Shown here: positions 32,462 through 43,999 of the stretch, piece after piece
Numbering within the stretch: the stretch's first letter is position 1
Layout of the letters: every line of letters begins with the position of its first letter
Assembly (NCBI GenBank): GCA_009733775.1
Contig: WOGZ01000049.1
Location: 62,001 to 126,000, forward strand
Origin: Alectoria sarmentosa
Lineage: Eukaryota > Ascomycota > Lecanoromycetes > Lecanorales > Parmeliaceae
Reading direction: 5' to 3'
Length of the DNA: 64,000 bases
Notes under the pieces: model-generated
Seen by the model: only the letters and a program-made list of their open reading frames with translations
What the model was told of the DNA's origin: nothing
Databases searched by the model: none
Translations under genes and position numbers: made by a program

Positions 32462-34335
32462 TCTAAGAACAATTCATCACAAAGGAAAGTGTCGTACGAA
32501 GGAGAGTGTCATACAAAGAAAAATGTAACACAAAGGAGCATCATGGAGAGGGGAATAAGTACACAAAGAACTTGAGCTGGCTCAGTCACAATAGCAATAG
32601 CATTTTGTATCGCGCAGGATACCCGTCTACCCATCTTGAAAAAGTAGAGCGCAACGGGAACAACGACATCGCAGAACCATGCAGATTTATATTGTCGGCG
32701 AAGGTCTCATCATCTGTAGCCCTGTCGATGTGAGGAACTAGCGTAAGGTATTCGCGAGGATTCTATGGGAGTATGAAGATGACAAAATCACTGCCACCTC
32801 TTTTGTTAAATCTTTGAAACGATGCAGGAGTAGAGATTCCCAGTTCGTGGGCTTGGAGCAAGCGCTCGAGCGATGATTCACGTGACGCAGTGCCAAGATT
32901 CTTGGCGTTTTCCACTTGCTGTCAGTTGACCAAAACCCCTTTCTTCTGGTACGGCAATCACGAGCAAGTAAGTCAACGTTTCAGGTTGTGCAGTCCAAAG
33001 ACTGCCATGATTTAGGAAGAATTGAGGAGGTCTACATTCTTGGAATGAGAATCACGAACATAATCAAGAGCAATCTCTCCCATTGGAACGTTGGAAAATG
33101 CACGAGAGTTGGCGTAAGGCACTTCCTGCATTTGACTTCCTCAGTCAAAATGTTTTATAGGACCGTGCCAAAGCGGAGAACATTAAAGTTCGAAGATCCC
33201 ATTTCATGACTGGATCAAGTATGAATTAACAAAGCAAATGAGCAACGAAACGACTGGCCCCATACACGAAGGAAGCCCACATACAATCGATTAGCATGCC
33301 CGCAGATCAACAAATGAAGCAGAACTACAATTGCTCTACCCCTTAATTCGCCCGCTTTTTGTGGCCTGGCACCCTCTCAATCATTCTCAAATTCAATCTC
33401 TTCTTGATGACGCTGCCTAACATTAGGTCTCAAACCCAGCCAGTACTATTTCTGAAAGGATAAAACCCATGTAATTCCAGAAAGATCTTGCAAACAGAGC
33501 CAGACCCATGGCAATATCAACAAATATGATGATGACGATAGCAGTCGAGGCGCTGGGTGTTCCCCACCAGTGAGAGACCTGTGATGGGGCTGTGTTGTAT
33601 GTTTGTGCTGGGGTTTTGGGATTCATATCGCTTAGTCAGGGATGCGAAGAGCTTATGGGCTGAGTATCGGAGACCTTGATTGGGTGTTAGCAAAGCTGAA
33701 AAGGACAGAACAAGGAGTTAATACCCCGTGTGTGGGCATTCCGGAGGTTTCAGAATGAATGTCGATGTTTTGAGAGGGATTAGTGATGGGGTAAGAAGCC
33801 CGGATATGATGTTGTACGATGGGCGTGTGGCCAATTGAAGGATGTGTTGAAGCAGCAATCATTCGGGCATAAGGCCAATATGCAGACATGTTCTTATATC
33901 CGTAATCCCGTGGAAGCCAGCCGGTTAGGACTCAGCGTTGACTCCGATGCGTTGTTCTGTTGACAAAACTGGACACACTTGTTTGAAAGAACGTCCGTGT
34001 TTGCATCTTGGAATTTCGAGCAAATCATAGCAACATTATAAGCCAGAGCTTTCGACTTTGGTAATCTTTATAGGTAAAATACATTTTACTGTATAACGGA
34101 AGTCGTGCACAATGCTGACTGGCCGCTCGCAACTGCCAGTGGAAAATGTGAATCAGGCAGCTACCGCGCTAGTTGTCTTTGCCGCTGGTGTTTCTTTCAT
34201 GCCAAACTCACTTAGATCTCACACTTCATTTTCTTCTTTGCAAGCCCCCAATTAGCATCGTTCCCGCCTCACAGTTACACATTTTCTGTATACTTTCTTA
34301 GGACAGTCCTACTTGGCTTTGCTAAAATAAGCATT
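32462..34335. other. Gene-poor 1.9 kb, with one possible small membrane protein
   Basis: Mostly without supported genes. The minus frame 33423..33626 (67 codons) contains a strongly hydrophobic segment, STAIVIIIFVDIAMGLALFA, followed by WNYMGFILSEIVLAG, so a small two-helix membrane protein is possible. The adjoining minus frame 33653..33889 cannot be joined to it in phase. Confidence in a gene here is about 0.3. Confidence 0.4.
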
Positions 34336-34864
34336 ATGTCCCCCGCACTCGAGGCTCTCTCAACCATCCTCTTAGATCCAGATTCAACATCATCATCGCG
34401 CAGATATGCCGCCGCGACAGAGCTTGAAAAAACCCAGGCTTACTTGTACGATTGCTTTGACAGCTCAATGGCTGCGAGCAAAGCCCTGATTGGAACCTAC
34501 CACTCTGTGTTGAAAATGCACAAAATCTGCATCCAAGTGCTAAGACAGCACTTGGCCCTGGGCCGACCTAATTCTGTCAATGTTCAGCATATTCAGGCAC
34601 AGAAGACCCAGTTCGAACAAGCCATGCTGGAGATGGAGTCGATTCAATTCAAGACCATGCAAACGATTCAGCTGCTGCATGACAGTAGTAAGTGAATCCT
34701 TTGGGAGATATTGGGGTTGTATAAATAGATTTACCACAGATCAACTCGTCATTCGGACTCTTCGAAAATTGAAGCAGCCAGAAGAGGAGAACAAGGAAGG
34801 CTGCAAGCGCAAAGCTGATGAGACAGAGGGCGAACCGGATCCTGAATCTAGTGAGGCAGAGTAA
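34336..34864 (+). CDS. Small helical protein, unknown, about 159 aa, two exons
   Basis: Exons 34336..34687 and 34740..34864 join in phase. Intron 34688..34739 is GTAAGT..CCACAG. First exon is helical (MSPALEALSTILLDPDSTSS, then AATELEKTQAYLYDCFDSSM and HKICIQVLRQHLALGRPNSV). Second exon is charged and acidic (LRKLKQPEEENKEGCKRKAD). A further GTAAGT at 34861 overlaps the TAA stop and could splice to near 34943, changing only the last few residues. No family recognised. Confidence 0.55.
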
Positions 34865-35059
34865 GTGGACCTTCGATTTCTCGAAGCTGGCATTTCACGC
34901 TTGACGTGAACCCGTCTTGATAAGCGCATTTTATTTTTCAAGAATATCTGTTCCAGCATGATAGCGCCGGTGTTGAAGATGCTCATGTTTCGTAGGCGCC
35001 GTACGGCGCAGATGTTGAAGATGTTTTTGAGGGTATCATGCTGGGTATGCCGCTAACAA

Positions 35060-38000
35060 TCAGAATAGGCCATCGATCTCACCCGTCTCCGGATCAACAT
35101 CCACATTCAGGTAGCCGGGTGCAGTAGGAAGTCCGGGAATGGTTTGGATATCGGCAGCCAGAGCATATCTATGGTGGTCAGCAAGACGGTTAGTGGAATT
35201 TGGAGGCTTGCTACTGACAGGTATCCTGCACCAACTGCCAATCGAACATCCCTGATCGGCACCGTGAAACCAGTTGGCGCTCCCTTTAAAGCAGGGTCAT
35301 GGCTGAGCGAGTACTGCGTCTTTGCAATGCAGATCGGCAGGTTGCCGAAGCCTTGCTTCTCATAGGTGTCCACTTTCTTCTGTGCCAATTCACTGAACTC
35401 AACCTTCTCTGCCCCATACATGATCTTCCCAATTCTCTCGATTCGTTCTTGAACGCTGCCATCTAGACTGTACAGAAGCTTGAAATCCTTCTCTTGAGAA
35501 CTTGCAGTGATGACACCCTTTGCCAAGTCAACGGCGCCTTTGCCTCCTTCTGCCCAGTGATTCGCTGGGATGGCGTCGGCTGCGCCGGCTGCGAGCGCTT
35601 CTTCTCGGACGACTGCGATTTCAGCATCTGTGTCCGTCTCGAACTTGTTGATGGCTACGACTACCGGTATGCCATATTGCCTTGCGTTTGAGATGTGCTT
35701 TCTCAGGTTTACACAACCTTCTCTCAATATGTCGATGTTCTCGGTGCGGTAGACTTCGTGCAATGCTCCACCAGGAGTGATCTCAGGTCCTCCACCGTGC
35801 ACCTTCAGCGCTCTGACTGTAGCCACCACGATCACGACATCTGGGACTAGCCCAGAAGAGCGGCACTTGATGTTGAAGAAGCGCTCGCCACCCATCGTAA
35901 AGTCGAATCCAGCTTCCGTCACCACAAATCCTGTCTTTTCATTGTAGTCCTCATCAGATTCAGTCCCGGCCAGCTTCAAAGCCAGCTTGTCGGCAAGGAC
36001 AGAACTTGCACCGATACTGATGTTAGCAAAGGGACCAGCATGGACGAACACGGGGGTGCCTTCCAACGTCTGCATGAGGTTGGGCTTGATGGCATCTTTC
36101 ATAAGCGCGGTGAGAGAGCCTCCTGCTCCAATGTCATTGCAGGTGACGGGATCTCCATTTCTTGATGTGGCCACAACCATTCGTCCCAGTCTATCACGCA
36201 TATCACCAAGATCGTTGCTGAGAGCAAGGATCGCCATGCACTCGCTAGCAACGGATATATCAAAGCCAGTCTCTCTCTCGGTACCCTTTTCTGTCGGTGC
36301 TTTTCCCACAGTTATCGATCGCAAGTGGCGATCATTGACGTCTAGTACCCGTCTCCAAGTGATTGTCTCTGGGTCAATGTCCAATCTGGCGAATTTGTGT
36401 ATCTCGTCCTGAGTCAATTCGTCCGGGTTGGTCTTTTCAATGCCGAGCTTCTTCAGCCTCTTGAACATGACTGGTTGAAATTCCCTCTTGCCTTTCTTTG
36501 CTGGTACAAGTCGCTTGTAGAGCGGACCGTCTTTCTGCGCTGACTCATGGAACATCCTCGTCTCGATAGCGGCAGCCAGAAGGTTGTTTGCTGCTGAGAT
36601 GGCGTGAATGTCACCAGTCAAATGCAGGTTAAATTCGTCCATTGGAATGACTTGACTGAAGCCACCTCCAGCAGCGCCTCCCTTGATCCCAAATGTAGGT
36701 CCTTGACTAGGCTGCCGTACGTTCGCAAACGCTATGCGGCCTAGATGTCCTGCTAATGCTTGAGTCAAGCCCACGGTGGTCGTGGACTTCCCTTCCCCCA
36801 GCGGAGTTGGTGTTATACCGGTGACGAGAACATATCGACCGTTTTTTCTATGACTTAGCCTTTGCAGTAGAGTCAAATCAACTTTAGCCTTGTAGGCACC
36901 GTACGGTTCAAGCTCATGGGGTGCTATGCCGACTTCTTTCGCTACCATTGTGATTGGCTTCGGTCTTTGTGCTCTTGAGATTGCAATATCGGATGGGACA
37001 GGGGTGAGGAGCTTGAGAGGTAGAGGCTTGATATGGCGAGCTTTTTGTCGTTCGAAATAGGTCGTAGCAGCGTCAATGACGTTTTGGAGAAGCATGGCGA
37101 CGGTCATAGGTCCCACGCCTCCAGGCACAGGTGTGATTTTAGAAGCCACATCAGCTGCAGACTCGAAGTCCACGTCCCCAACAAGCCGCTGGCCTGATTT
37201 TTTCAACTCGTCTGGGATGTAGTTCGTGCCAACATCAATGACCACGGCTCCAGGTTTCACCCATTCACCTTTGACGAAGTTGGGCTTTCCTATTGCAGCA
37301 ACTAATACATCCGCTTGCTTGATGTGATGCTCTAGATTTTGCGTCCTCGAGTGGCACACTGTAACAGTAGCATCCGCGTTCCTCAAAAGGGCGCTGACAG
37401 GACTGCCAACTATATCACTACGGCCGAGTACCACTGCGTTCTTTCCCTTGAGCTCTACTCCACTCTCTCGTAGTAGCACCATGACCCCTTTTGGTGTACA
37501 TGGTGTGAACAAAGGGTGTCCTCCCCGCTTCGATAGCTCTCCGATGTTGCTCGTCCCGAATCCATCCACATCCTTCTCTTCTGCAACTGCGGACGTTATG
37601 GCATGCTCCGAAATGTGCTTTGGCACTGGCAACTGGACGAGTATGCCATGAATCGAAGGGTCATTGTTGAATTGCGTAATATGTTGTAGCAGCTCGGGTT
37701 CCGAGATGGACTCTGGGTAGTTTACCAGATTGCAGATGATGTTTGCCTCCTCCGCAGCCTTCAACTTCATGCGGACATACGTGCTCGAGTCCGATCTGTC
37801 GCCCACTTGTACAATGGTTAGGGAAGGCTTGTATCGAGGATTAGTCTCTTGTATTTTCTTGATCTCTGCGTTGATTTTTTCTCGTATACTCTTGGCAATG
37901 GCGGTGCCATCAATCTTTTCCGCCGCCATAGTGCGGGTCTTGCTTGAGGCTTGCCTCTTGTTCTGTGTTACCCAAGCTGTCGACTTGATAACGCCGAGAG

Positions 38001-38196
38001 AGTTGGACGCTGAAGGCCGAATGGCTGTCCTTTTATTCGCAACAGAAGCTCCAGACAGCAGAGAGGGTTGGTAGGCTGGGTACGACCGACAGCTTGGAAA
38101 CGGACGAATGTAGCAGGTGGATGTGCGATTGCGGAGCAATTGAAGGTGCGTTAGCCTCGTTGCTTCCGAAGATCTCGGAGCGCAGTGAATGAGCAT
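35060..38196 (-). CDS. ADE3/MIS1: C1-tetrahydrofolate synthase (trifunctional), 1028 aa
   Basis: Combines methylene-THF dehydrogenase, methenyl-THF cyclohydrolase and formyl-THF synthetase, interconverting one-carbon folates with NADPH or ATP. Exons 38196..35220 and 35169..35060; intron 35170..35219 (GTCAGT..CCATAG). The unspliced frame ends earlier with a non-conserved tail. The spliced end, LAADIQTIPGLPTAPGYLNV then DVDPETGEIDGLF, is the family end. Dehydrogenase/cyclohydrolase: YVRMKLKAAEEANI, PVPGGVGPMTVAMLLQN. Synthetase: TPTPLGEGKSTTTVGLTQAL (ATP loop), QPSQGPTFGIKGGAAGGGFS and FVHAGPFANISIGASSVLAD. Residues 1-89 are Arg/Ser-rich without acids beyond Glu11, like a mitochondrial presequence; Met90 (37929; MAAEKIDGTAIAKSI) is the natural cytosolic start. 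One gene may thus serve as both MIS1 and ADE3. Confidence 0.95.
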
Positions 38197-38509
38197 TGTA
38201 TGTGCCTCTACGGGGCTAGCTAGCTGCCAATCGTATCAAAACCATCGTAGATCGTGCAACAGGCCAAGGCTTATATCCTGAACATTCAACAAATTGCTTT
38301 ACAAAATGGAGCCAAAAGAATTCCTCAATGCTCAATCTCGGCCCTGGGAATTTTTCCAGAAGCCTGTGGGGCTGGAGTTAACCGGGCCCCAGAGTTTAAC
38401 CCTAAGCGGGCGCCTTTTCGGGATGGATTAATAAGGTTCTCTTAGCCATGAATCGCCAAAAAGTTCCCACGAGTAATTTGTAAATGATCTTTCTTACTTC
38501 AACGCAAAC
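38197..38509. promoter_or_regulatory. Divergent promoter of C1-THF synthase and eIF3i
   Basis: Start codons are 313 bases apart. No specific operator recognised; contains GGGCCCC and GCGGGCGCC strings at about 38380-38410. Confidence 0.4.
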
Positions 38510-39754
38510 ATGAGACCAATATTATTGCAGGGCCACGTAAGGATGATTTACAGTCTTCAAGGTACAACTGGTATTAATACATTTCGTATAGGAACGGTCC
38601 TTGACTCAGATCAAGTGAGCCTCTTCGCAACTGACAGCCTCCTACGGACTCTCCTCTGACTCTTACCCACAGATACACCAAAGACGGCGACATTCTCTTC
38701 TCTTGCGCCAAAGACCAAGTAATATGCGCCTGGTTTTCCGCCAATGGCGAACGCCTCGGCACCTACCACGGTCACCAAGGTGCCCTCTGGACCATCGACA
38801 TCGACCCTAGCACCACTCTCCTCGCCTCCGGCGCCGCCGACAATACCGTCCGCCTCTGGGACGTCCGTACGGGCAAATGCATAAAGGTATGGGACTTCAA
38901 TACGGCTGTCAAGAGAGTCGAGTTTAATGAAGATGGGACGAAATTGCTCGCTGTGACGGAGAAGAGAATGGGGTATTTGGGGACGATTGTGGTACTGGAC
39001 GTGAACGTGGATGTAGAAGCGGAACAGAGTGATGAGAGGAGTTTGATCATCGATTGCGAAGAGAGTAAGGCGACGGTGGCGGGGTGGAGTTATTTGAGTA
39101 GGTATATTATTGCAGGGCACGAGGATGGGACTGTCAGTCAGTACGATGCGAAGGTATGCTCTCTACCACGTTCACAGGTGCAGAGAGGGAGTCTGATCAT
39201 GGCCTGCAGTCTGGCGAACTCCTGATCAACGAGCCCGCACACGAAGACGGCATGCAAGTCACCGACCTCCAAATGTCCTCGGACCGCACCTACTTCATTA
39301 CCGCCTCCAAAGACAAAACCGCAAAAGTACGCCCCCTCTTCCTCCTCCTTCCCTCTCACCCATCACGTACTAATGCACCTTCCAGCTCATCTCCGCCCGC
39401 GATCTCACGCCCCTAAAAACCTACCCCTCCGACACCCCCCTCAATACCGCCGCCATCACCCCGAAAAAACCCTTCGTGATCCTCGGCGGCGGCCAAGCCG
39501 CCATGGACGTCACCACCACTTCCAGCCGGCAAGGAAAATTCGAAGCCCGCTTTTACCACAAAGTATTCGAAGACGAGATCGGCCGCGTAAAAGGGCATTT
39601 CGGGCCGCTGAATACGATTGCGGTGGATCCGTTGGGGAGAGGGTATGCGAGTGGCGGGGAGGACGGGTATGTGAGGGTACATGCGTTCGATAGGGGGTAT
39701 TTCGATTTCGGGTACGAGGTGGAGAGGGAGATGGGGTTGGTCGGGAAGCGGTAG
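38510..39754 (+). CDS. TIF34: Translation initiation factor eIF3 subunit i (WD40), 338 aa, five exons
   Basis: WD40 propeller subunit of eIF3 that binds the subunit b/g module. Exons 38510..38536, 38592..38614, 38673..39153, 39210..39326 and 39386..39754 (339 codons). The second exon is only 23 bases and supplies ERSLTQIK; without it the conserved start MRPILLQGHERSLTQIKYTK cannot be built. Later blocks are diagnostic: DVRTGKCIKVWDFNTAVKRV, EDGTVSQYDAK, TPLNTAAITPKKPFVILGGG, KFEARFYHKVFEDEIGRVKG, HFGPLNTIAVDPLGRGYASG and GEDGYVRVHAFDRGYFDF. Length matches the family. Confidence 0.95.
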
Positions 39755-40552
39755 GGTAGAAACGCAGGGGTGCGTCATGAGCATTATGTATGCCTGGCTG
39801 TGGAGTTTGTCGGAAGAAAAGCAACAACATTCAATGCTTTTGCTACAGATGACCTGCTTGAGATTACGCGCAGCATGAATCTTGCCGACTCCATTTACCT
39901 TGCATTCACATCCAAACGTTCCTCGGATGTAGCGAAACGAAACAGGAGCCTGTCGCATGAGACAGTCAACGTGACAGATATGAATAGCTCCATCTAGGCA
40001 TTATCAACATGGGTCAATGACGCGTGGCTCAGATGTCTCAAGATTTACCACTAAAATTGGACTCTGTAATATGATCGGTTTGAGGGTTCGTTGGCAGTGT
40101 GGATAATCTCCGGAATTGCGGCACGTCAAAATAGGCAACATTTCACGATGATGTGCAGTGGAATTTAGATGTAGATATGTGCTTTTACCATACTTTAGCG
40201 ACCACGATAGCAATTGATCTCAACAAGCCAGGTTGAATGTTTCGTCGGTCCATGTAGCTGTAGCAACCTCCAGTATCCCTTCACCTTCGACAAAGATCTC
40301 CTCGACAAGATGGATTGAAACAGATTATGTACAACAACAGGCACTGGTGTGAAGAAAGCGAATGCTGCTCAGCAGACACTTGAATGCGACAAAGATGAAG
40401 AATTGAATGGTGTGCAAATGCAGCAAATGATAGGTTTCACGCTTGACCGCCTCATGTTCTTCAGCTCCCAAAAGAAGCAATCCTCCCGCACGCGCGCTAG
40501 ATGTCTGAACTCGCAATAGACATCCCTCATGAATCCGACGAATTATTCCCTT
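39755..40552. other. Intergenic spacer between converging genes
   Basis: About 800 bases between eIF3i (plus) and the CAP-protein gene (minus). Short frames only; nothing supported. Confidence 0.5.
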
Positions 40553-41530
40553 TTATGACACATCGCAAGTCAACATGCCCTGGTAAACGTCAGGGAAGAC
40601 CTGAGATGCGGGGTCCGTGGCATCCAAGAAGTTACAGCCAAGCTTCGTGTACTGCGGGTTCATCAGAATTTGAGCGTGATCCGTTTGGCCTTGGGTGTTC
40701 ATGTGAGTTGCAGCGGTGGCATCGGAGCAAGGAAAGTCGGGGATTTCATCGCCAAGCTCGCAAATCCAGCCGAGGTACAACAGATCCATGGGTCCTAACT
40801 CTCCTTGACTCGATGGCCCTGTCAAGGTGGAAGAACCTTGGGCGATGACTTGTCCCAGTGACGGGGGAACGTTGTGGTGGGTCATTGAGTTGGCGCCGTT
40901 TGCAGAATTCGTGCTCGCTGACACACCTGCAAGTCCGTCGTCCCAGGTAAAGGTGCCAAGACCTTGTTTCGAACGCCATTTGTTTGCAACACCAACGACG
41001 TTCTGGCCGCCAATCGTTGCTCCGGATCCACCTGATGACGGTGCAGGGTTGACTACGACCGGTGATGGGGCCGGGGCGGGTGCCGGGGCAGGCTTAGGGA
41101 CAGCTGCTGGGGCAGGCTTAGGGGCTGGGACTGGTGCTGGTGCTGGTGCTGGGGTGCTTGGCTTCTCGGCCTCTTTTGGCTGTTGATGTTGTGGTGCGGC
41201 TTGCTCGTTGCCATTCGAATGAGAATTGGCTTGCGCGGCGACGTGGTAATCTGCGTTGACATGGACTTCTGCACCGGCTTCATTAGGGTTGGCGGCGGCA
41301 GCTGGGGTCGGCGCAGTAGCACAACCGATACATATAGTAGAGACGGCCTCGGCAATGTCTACCACTTCCGTGACTTGGCCTTGAGCGTTCTTGAGATAGT
41401 CGACGGCGACAATGGGATCTTGACGTTTGTGGTGGTGGTGATGGTGGACAAGCGGGTTGTTCAGCTTGTAGTGAGGATGAGCAATAGCGCCAGCGCCGAG
41501 GAGGACAGAGAGAAGGACTGAAGTACGCAT
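40553..41530 (-). CDS. Secreted CAP-superfamily (SCP/PR-1-like) protein, 325 aa
   Basis: Signal peptide MRTSVLLSVLLGAGAIA, then HPHYKLNNPLV and a natural run of six histidines followed by KR, a likely Kex2 site. Residues 110-165 are a proline/alanine linker of repeated PAP units. The C-terminal 150 residues carry the CAP fold: VVGVANKWRSKQGLGTFTWD, SMTHHNVPPSLGQVIAQG, then ATHMNTQGQTDHAQILMNPQ and YTKLGCNFLDATD. The last block parallels the HxxQxxW..GC motif, although the usual tryptophan is missing. Fungal CAP proteins are exported and several bind sterols or lipids; whether this one does is not visible. Five cysteines follow the signal peptide outside the linker. Single exon. Confidence 0.8.
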   Translation of the reverse strand: MRTSVLLSVLLGAGAIAHPHYKLNNPLVHHHHHHKRQDPIVAVDYLKNAQGQVTEVVDIAEAVSTICIGCATAPTPAAAANPNEAGAEVHVNADYHVAAQANSHSNGNEQAAPQHQQPKEAEKPSTPAPAPAPVPAPKPAPAAVPKPAPAPAPAPSPVVVNPAPSSGGSGATIGGQNVVGVANKWRSKQGLGTFTWDDGLAGVSASTNSANGANSMTHHNVPPSLGQVIAQGSSTLTGPSSQGELGPMDLLYLGWICELGDEIPDFPCSDATAATHMNTQGQTDHAQILMNPQYTKLGCNFLDATDPASQVFPDVYQGMLTCDVS

Positions 41531-41764
41531 GTTGCTTTGATTGGCGATTGCGTATGTTGTTACTGGCTGGTGGCTGCTTGTCGTGGTGAGAAATTGGCTT
41601 GTTTGTAAAGAGCTTGGTATGGTACTGAGGCTTGGTTGTGGTCAAATATGGACGAATGAATGTTATGGCAAGAACTAAGCTTGCGAGAGGAAGTGGGTTG
41701 AAAAAGAGAATGTCTGGGCAAGCAAAGGAATGTAACTTGTCACAGACAAAAAAAAAAGAGCGTG

Positions 41765-41809
41765 GTTGAAGAGAGAAGAGAAGAGAAGAGAAGAGAAGAG
41801 AAGAGTAGA
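41765..41809. repeat. AGAAG microsatellite in the 5' leader of the CAP gene
   Basis: About eight consecutive copies of a five-base AGAAG unit, interrupted at the ends. It lies 235-280 bases upstream of the CAP start codon. On the coding strand it reads as a TCTTC pyrimidine tract, typical of fungal promoters and leaders. Confidence 0.85.
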
Positions 41810-42912
41810 CGAAGGCGGCGAGAGGTTGATGATATTGGCAAGAATGCACTGAATGCAGAGGAAGGAAATGAGAGACTGGATCATTGGAATGCGAGAATGA
41901 AAGTGTATCAGGTTAAAATGGAAGGGGCGGCATGACACGCTAAGATTCAAAGGGAGCTTCCCGCGCTAACCCATTCTCCAACCGGGCTCTTCCAGTCTTT
42001 TGCTACCCACCATTGGACCGGCAACGCTTGTCTATCTGCGGGGCTCAGCCAATGATGATCCATATTGACATTAGAGTTGATCATTAGAGTACTGCTCTAC
42101 TGTAGTCATGGTAGGGATACTCAAGAGAGAAAACTGGTGAGTACCATATGTAATGGATGTGATCGCTTCATCATGCTCTCCAGTGTCTCGCCTTGAAGAC
42201 ATGCTGCTGCCTTGATCGCACTCGCGATCACACTTTGTCCATTCGCTGATAGCACACAAGTCACTCCATAGTTCTATTGCTGTAGGATGACTGTTCAAAA
42301 TGTGTTGGGAGGAGCGAGAAAAGCAACAGCGATGAAGTCAGGGGCGGAGGATGATGCCAAGATGAGGCCCGGGAAGCTGCCGCCGCTAGTCCGGTTCGAA
42401 TGGCTGGCCGTTTCACATTCCCCCGCCCCAGTCAATTCATTTGTACAAAAGAAAAATGATACATAGGTGCTCTCTGACACGACAAGAAAGTTGGACATGC
42501 TGCTTTCAGCTCAGCTCCTTGACCATTAACGTCTATACACTAGTGAGGCGGAAGGCTTGGGCCTGCATTTCTCCGGGATCCTGTAGATCAGGTAGCGGGT
42601 ATTGACATCATCAAATCTCGGGCAAATGGCGCCATCCAACAATTTCAAAGCACTCGCTAAGATATATGTTAAACCCTATATAATTGTCACGATAGATAGA
42701 GGAGCTGCAGAGTAGCCAGACAACGTTGCTTTCGTCAAAGCCGTGCAACACTCATCGGCGAGATGACACCTGGTACTCTTGCCGACGAGTAGGAGGAGTA
42801 ACAAACATTCACTCGCTGGTAGCAGCATGCCTTTGCTTCCGAGTTCACAAAGCAAATCAAGACCAAGCACGATGACCACCATCATCGAACTTCATTCTCC
42901 AATTCCAGTCTT
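41810..42912. other. Intergenic stretch
   Basis: Upstream region of the CAP gene and beyond. Short minus frames (42071..42298, 42295..42498, 42676..42885) have no domain. Nothing supported. Confidence 0.45.
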
Positions 42913-43676
42913 TTATCGGCCATTGCTAATCTCCCCTTTGAAGAAGCTCAGTATGTTTCTGCCATGTTGGGTGTCACTCCTCGCACCATCGTACGAGATA
43001 TCTCGAGTACCTATAGAGCGTACCCTGCCAGAGATCTGAAAACGGATGCTTTCTTGAGGCACTCGGATGCGAGGTGCCACCTCTTCGATAGGTACCCCCA
43101 CCGGCATGCTAGCCCGATATCAAGGTATCGTTAGCGAAAATAGCCTGTTGGTATGTTGTTCTTACTTGAGCATACTGCAGTCCTAGGAGTCTAATGCCAG
43201 GGGACGCAGATGGGTCTGTCTGTGTGGAAGCAATAGACAATTTGTTCCTATCCAATGCTCGTTACTGGTATCGTCGGATCGTCCCAAGTGCAGGGTATCG
43301 GAGTCCTCGTTGGTGGTCCACCTGTTATGGGGAGGCCCAAATCAGTATCCGTGACTTACTTGAGATTTTTCGCAGCCGTTTTGATATGCTCCGTGATCTC
43401 GGTAGACATCTCTGTGTGGGGTGCTTTTTGCCCTGCCTCGAGGTTTTGGTCTGTCTGAGGGTTGGATTCCAAGCTTTCTCGTGGTTGGAGTATCTGAGGG
43501 CTGAATAATGATACCACTTTCGGAGTTTTTGGTGGGCTGAAACCAGAGGACACACCAGTTTTGGCAGTATTTCTGATAAATGTTTGATTCTGACTGCTCA
43601 ACATTTCTTGGTTTTCTCGACCACACTTTCGGAAGTACGCGTCATGATTGTATCTGTGTGTGAATCTGCGAGACAC
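42913..43676 (-). other. Possible multi-exon minus-strand gene, unresolved
   Basis: A protein-like minus frame runs from about 43676 to 43360 (NHDAYFRKCGRENQEMLSSQ .. EITEHIKTAAKNLK) and ends exactly at a strong GTAAGT donor (43359). A downstream GTAAGAAC at about 43167 and a CTAG acceptor at about 43109 lead into another open frame (VPIEEVAPRIRVPQESIRFQ). I could not find one combination of junctions that keeps frame throughout, and the first segment has no ATG. Either a real unknown gene with exons I cannot place, or a relic. Confidence 0.3.
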
Positions 43677-43999
43677 AGGTTGAGCACTGGAAACACTCCA
43701 TGTCTACTTTCATGGTGTGAATATGGTGGGTGAATTTGAGTTTTGATGGCTAATGTTCTGTGGAAATATTTGAAGATTAATTGATATATTCTGCTTCGGT
43801 TTGCCAAGACTTCATAGCCGTGTATCACACTACAAATGTCATTGTGTTAAGCACCGCTTACGACACCTTGTTGTAGGCATGTCAGAAAACATTCGCCACC
43901 TTGTTGCTCAACAACAGAATGTCGATGACATGCCATACAACATCACATTTCAAATCAAGACTGCTACCATTCTATGGCTGAAACCTCAAGCACCCGGCA

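Noticed and set aside
33423..33889. Joining the two small minus frames into one membrane-protein gene
   Set aside because: The GTATTA donor is phase 0, but every nearby acceptor gives an immediate stop or the wrong frame.
41765..41809. Treating the AGAAG array as a CRISPR or structural repeat
   Set aside because: A simple five-base microsatellite with no spacers, in a fungal leader.
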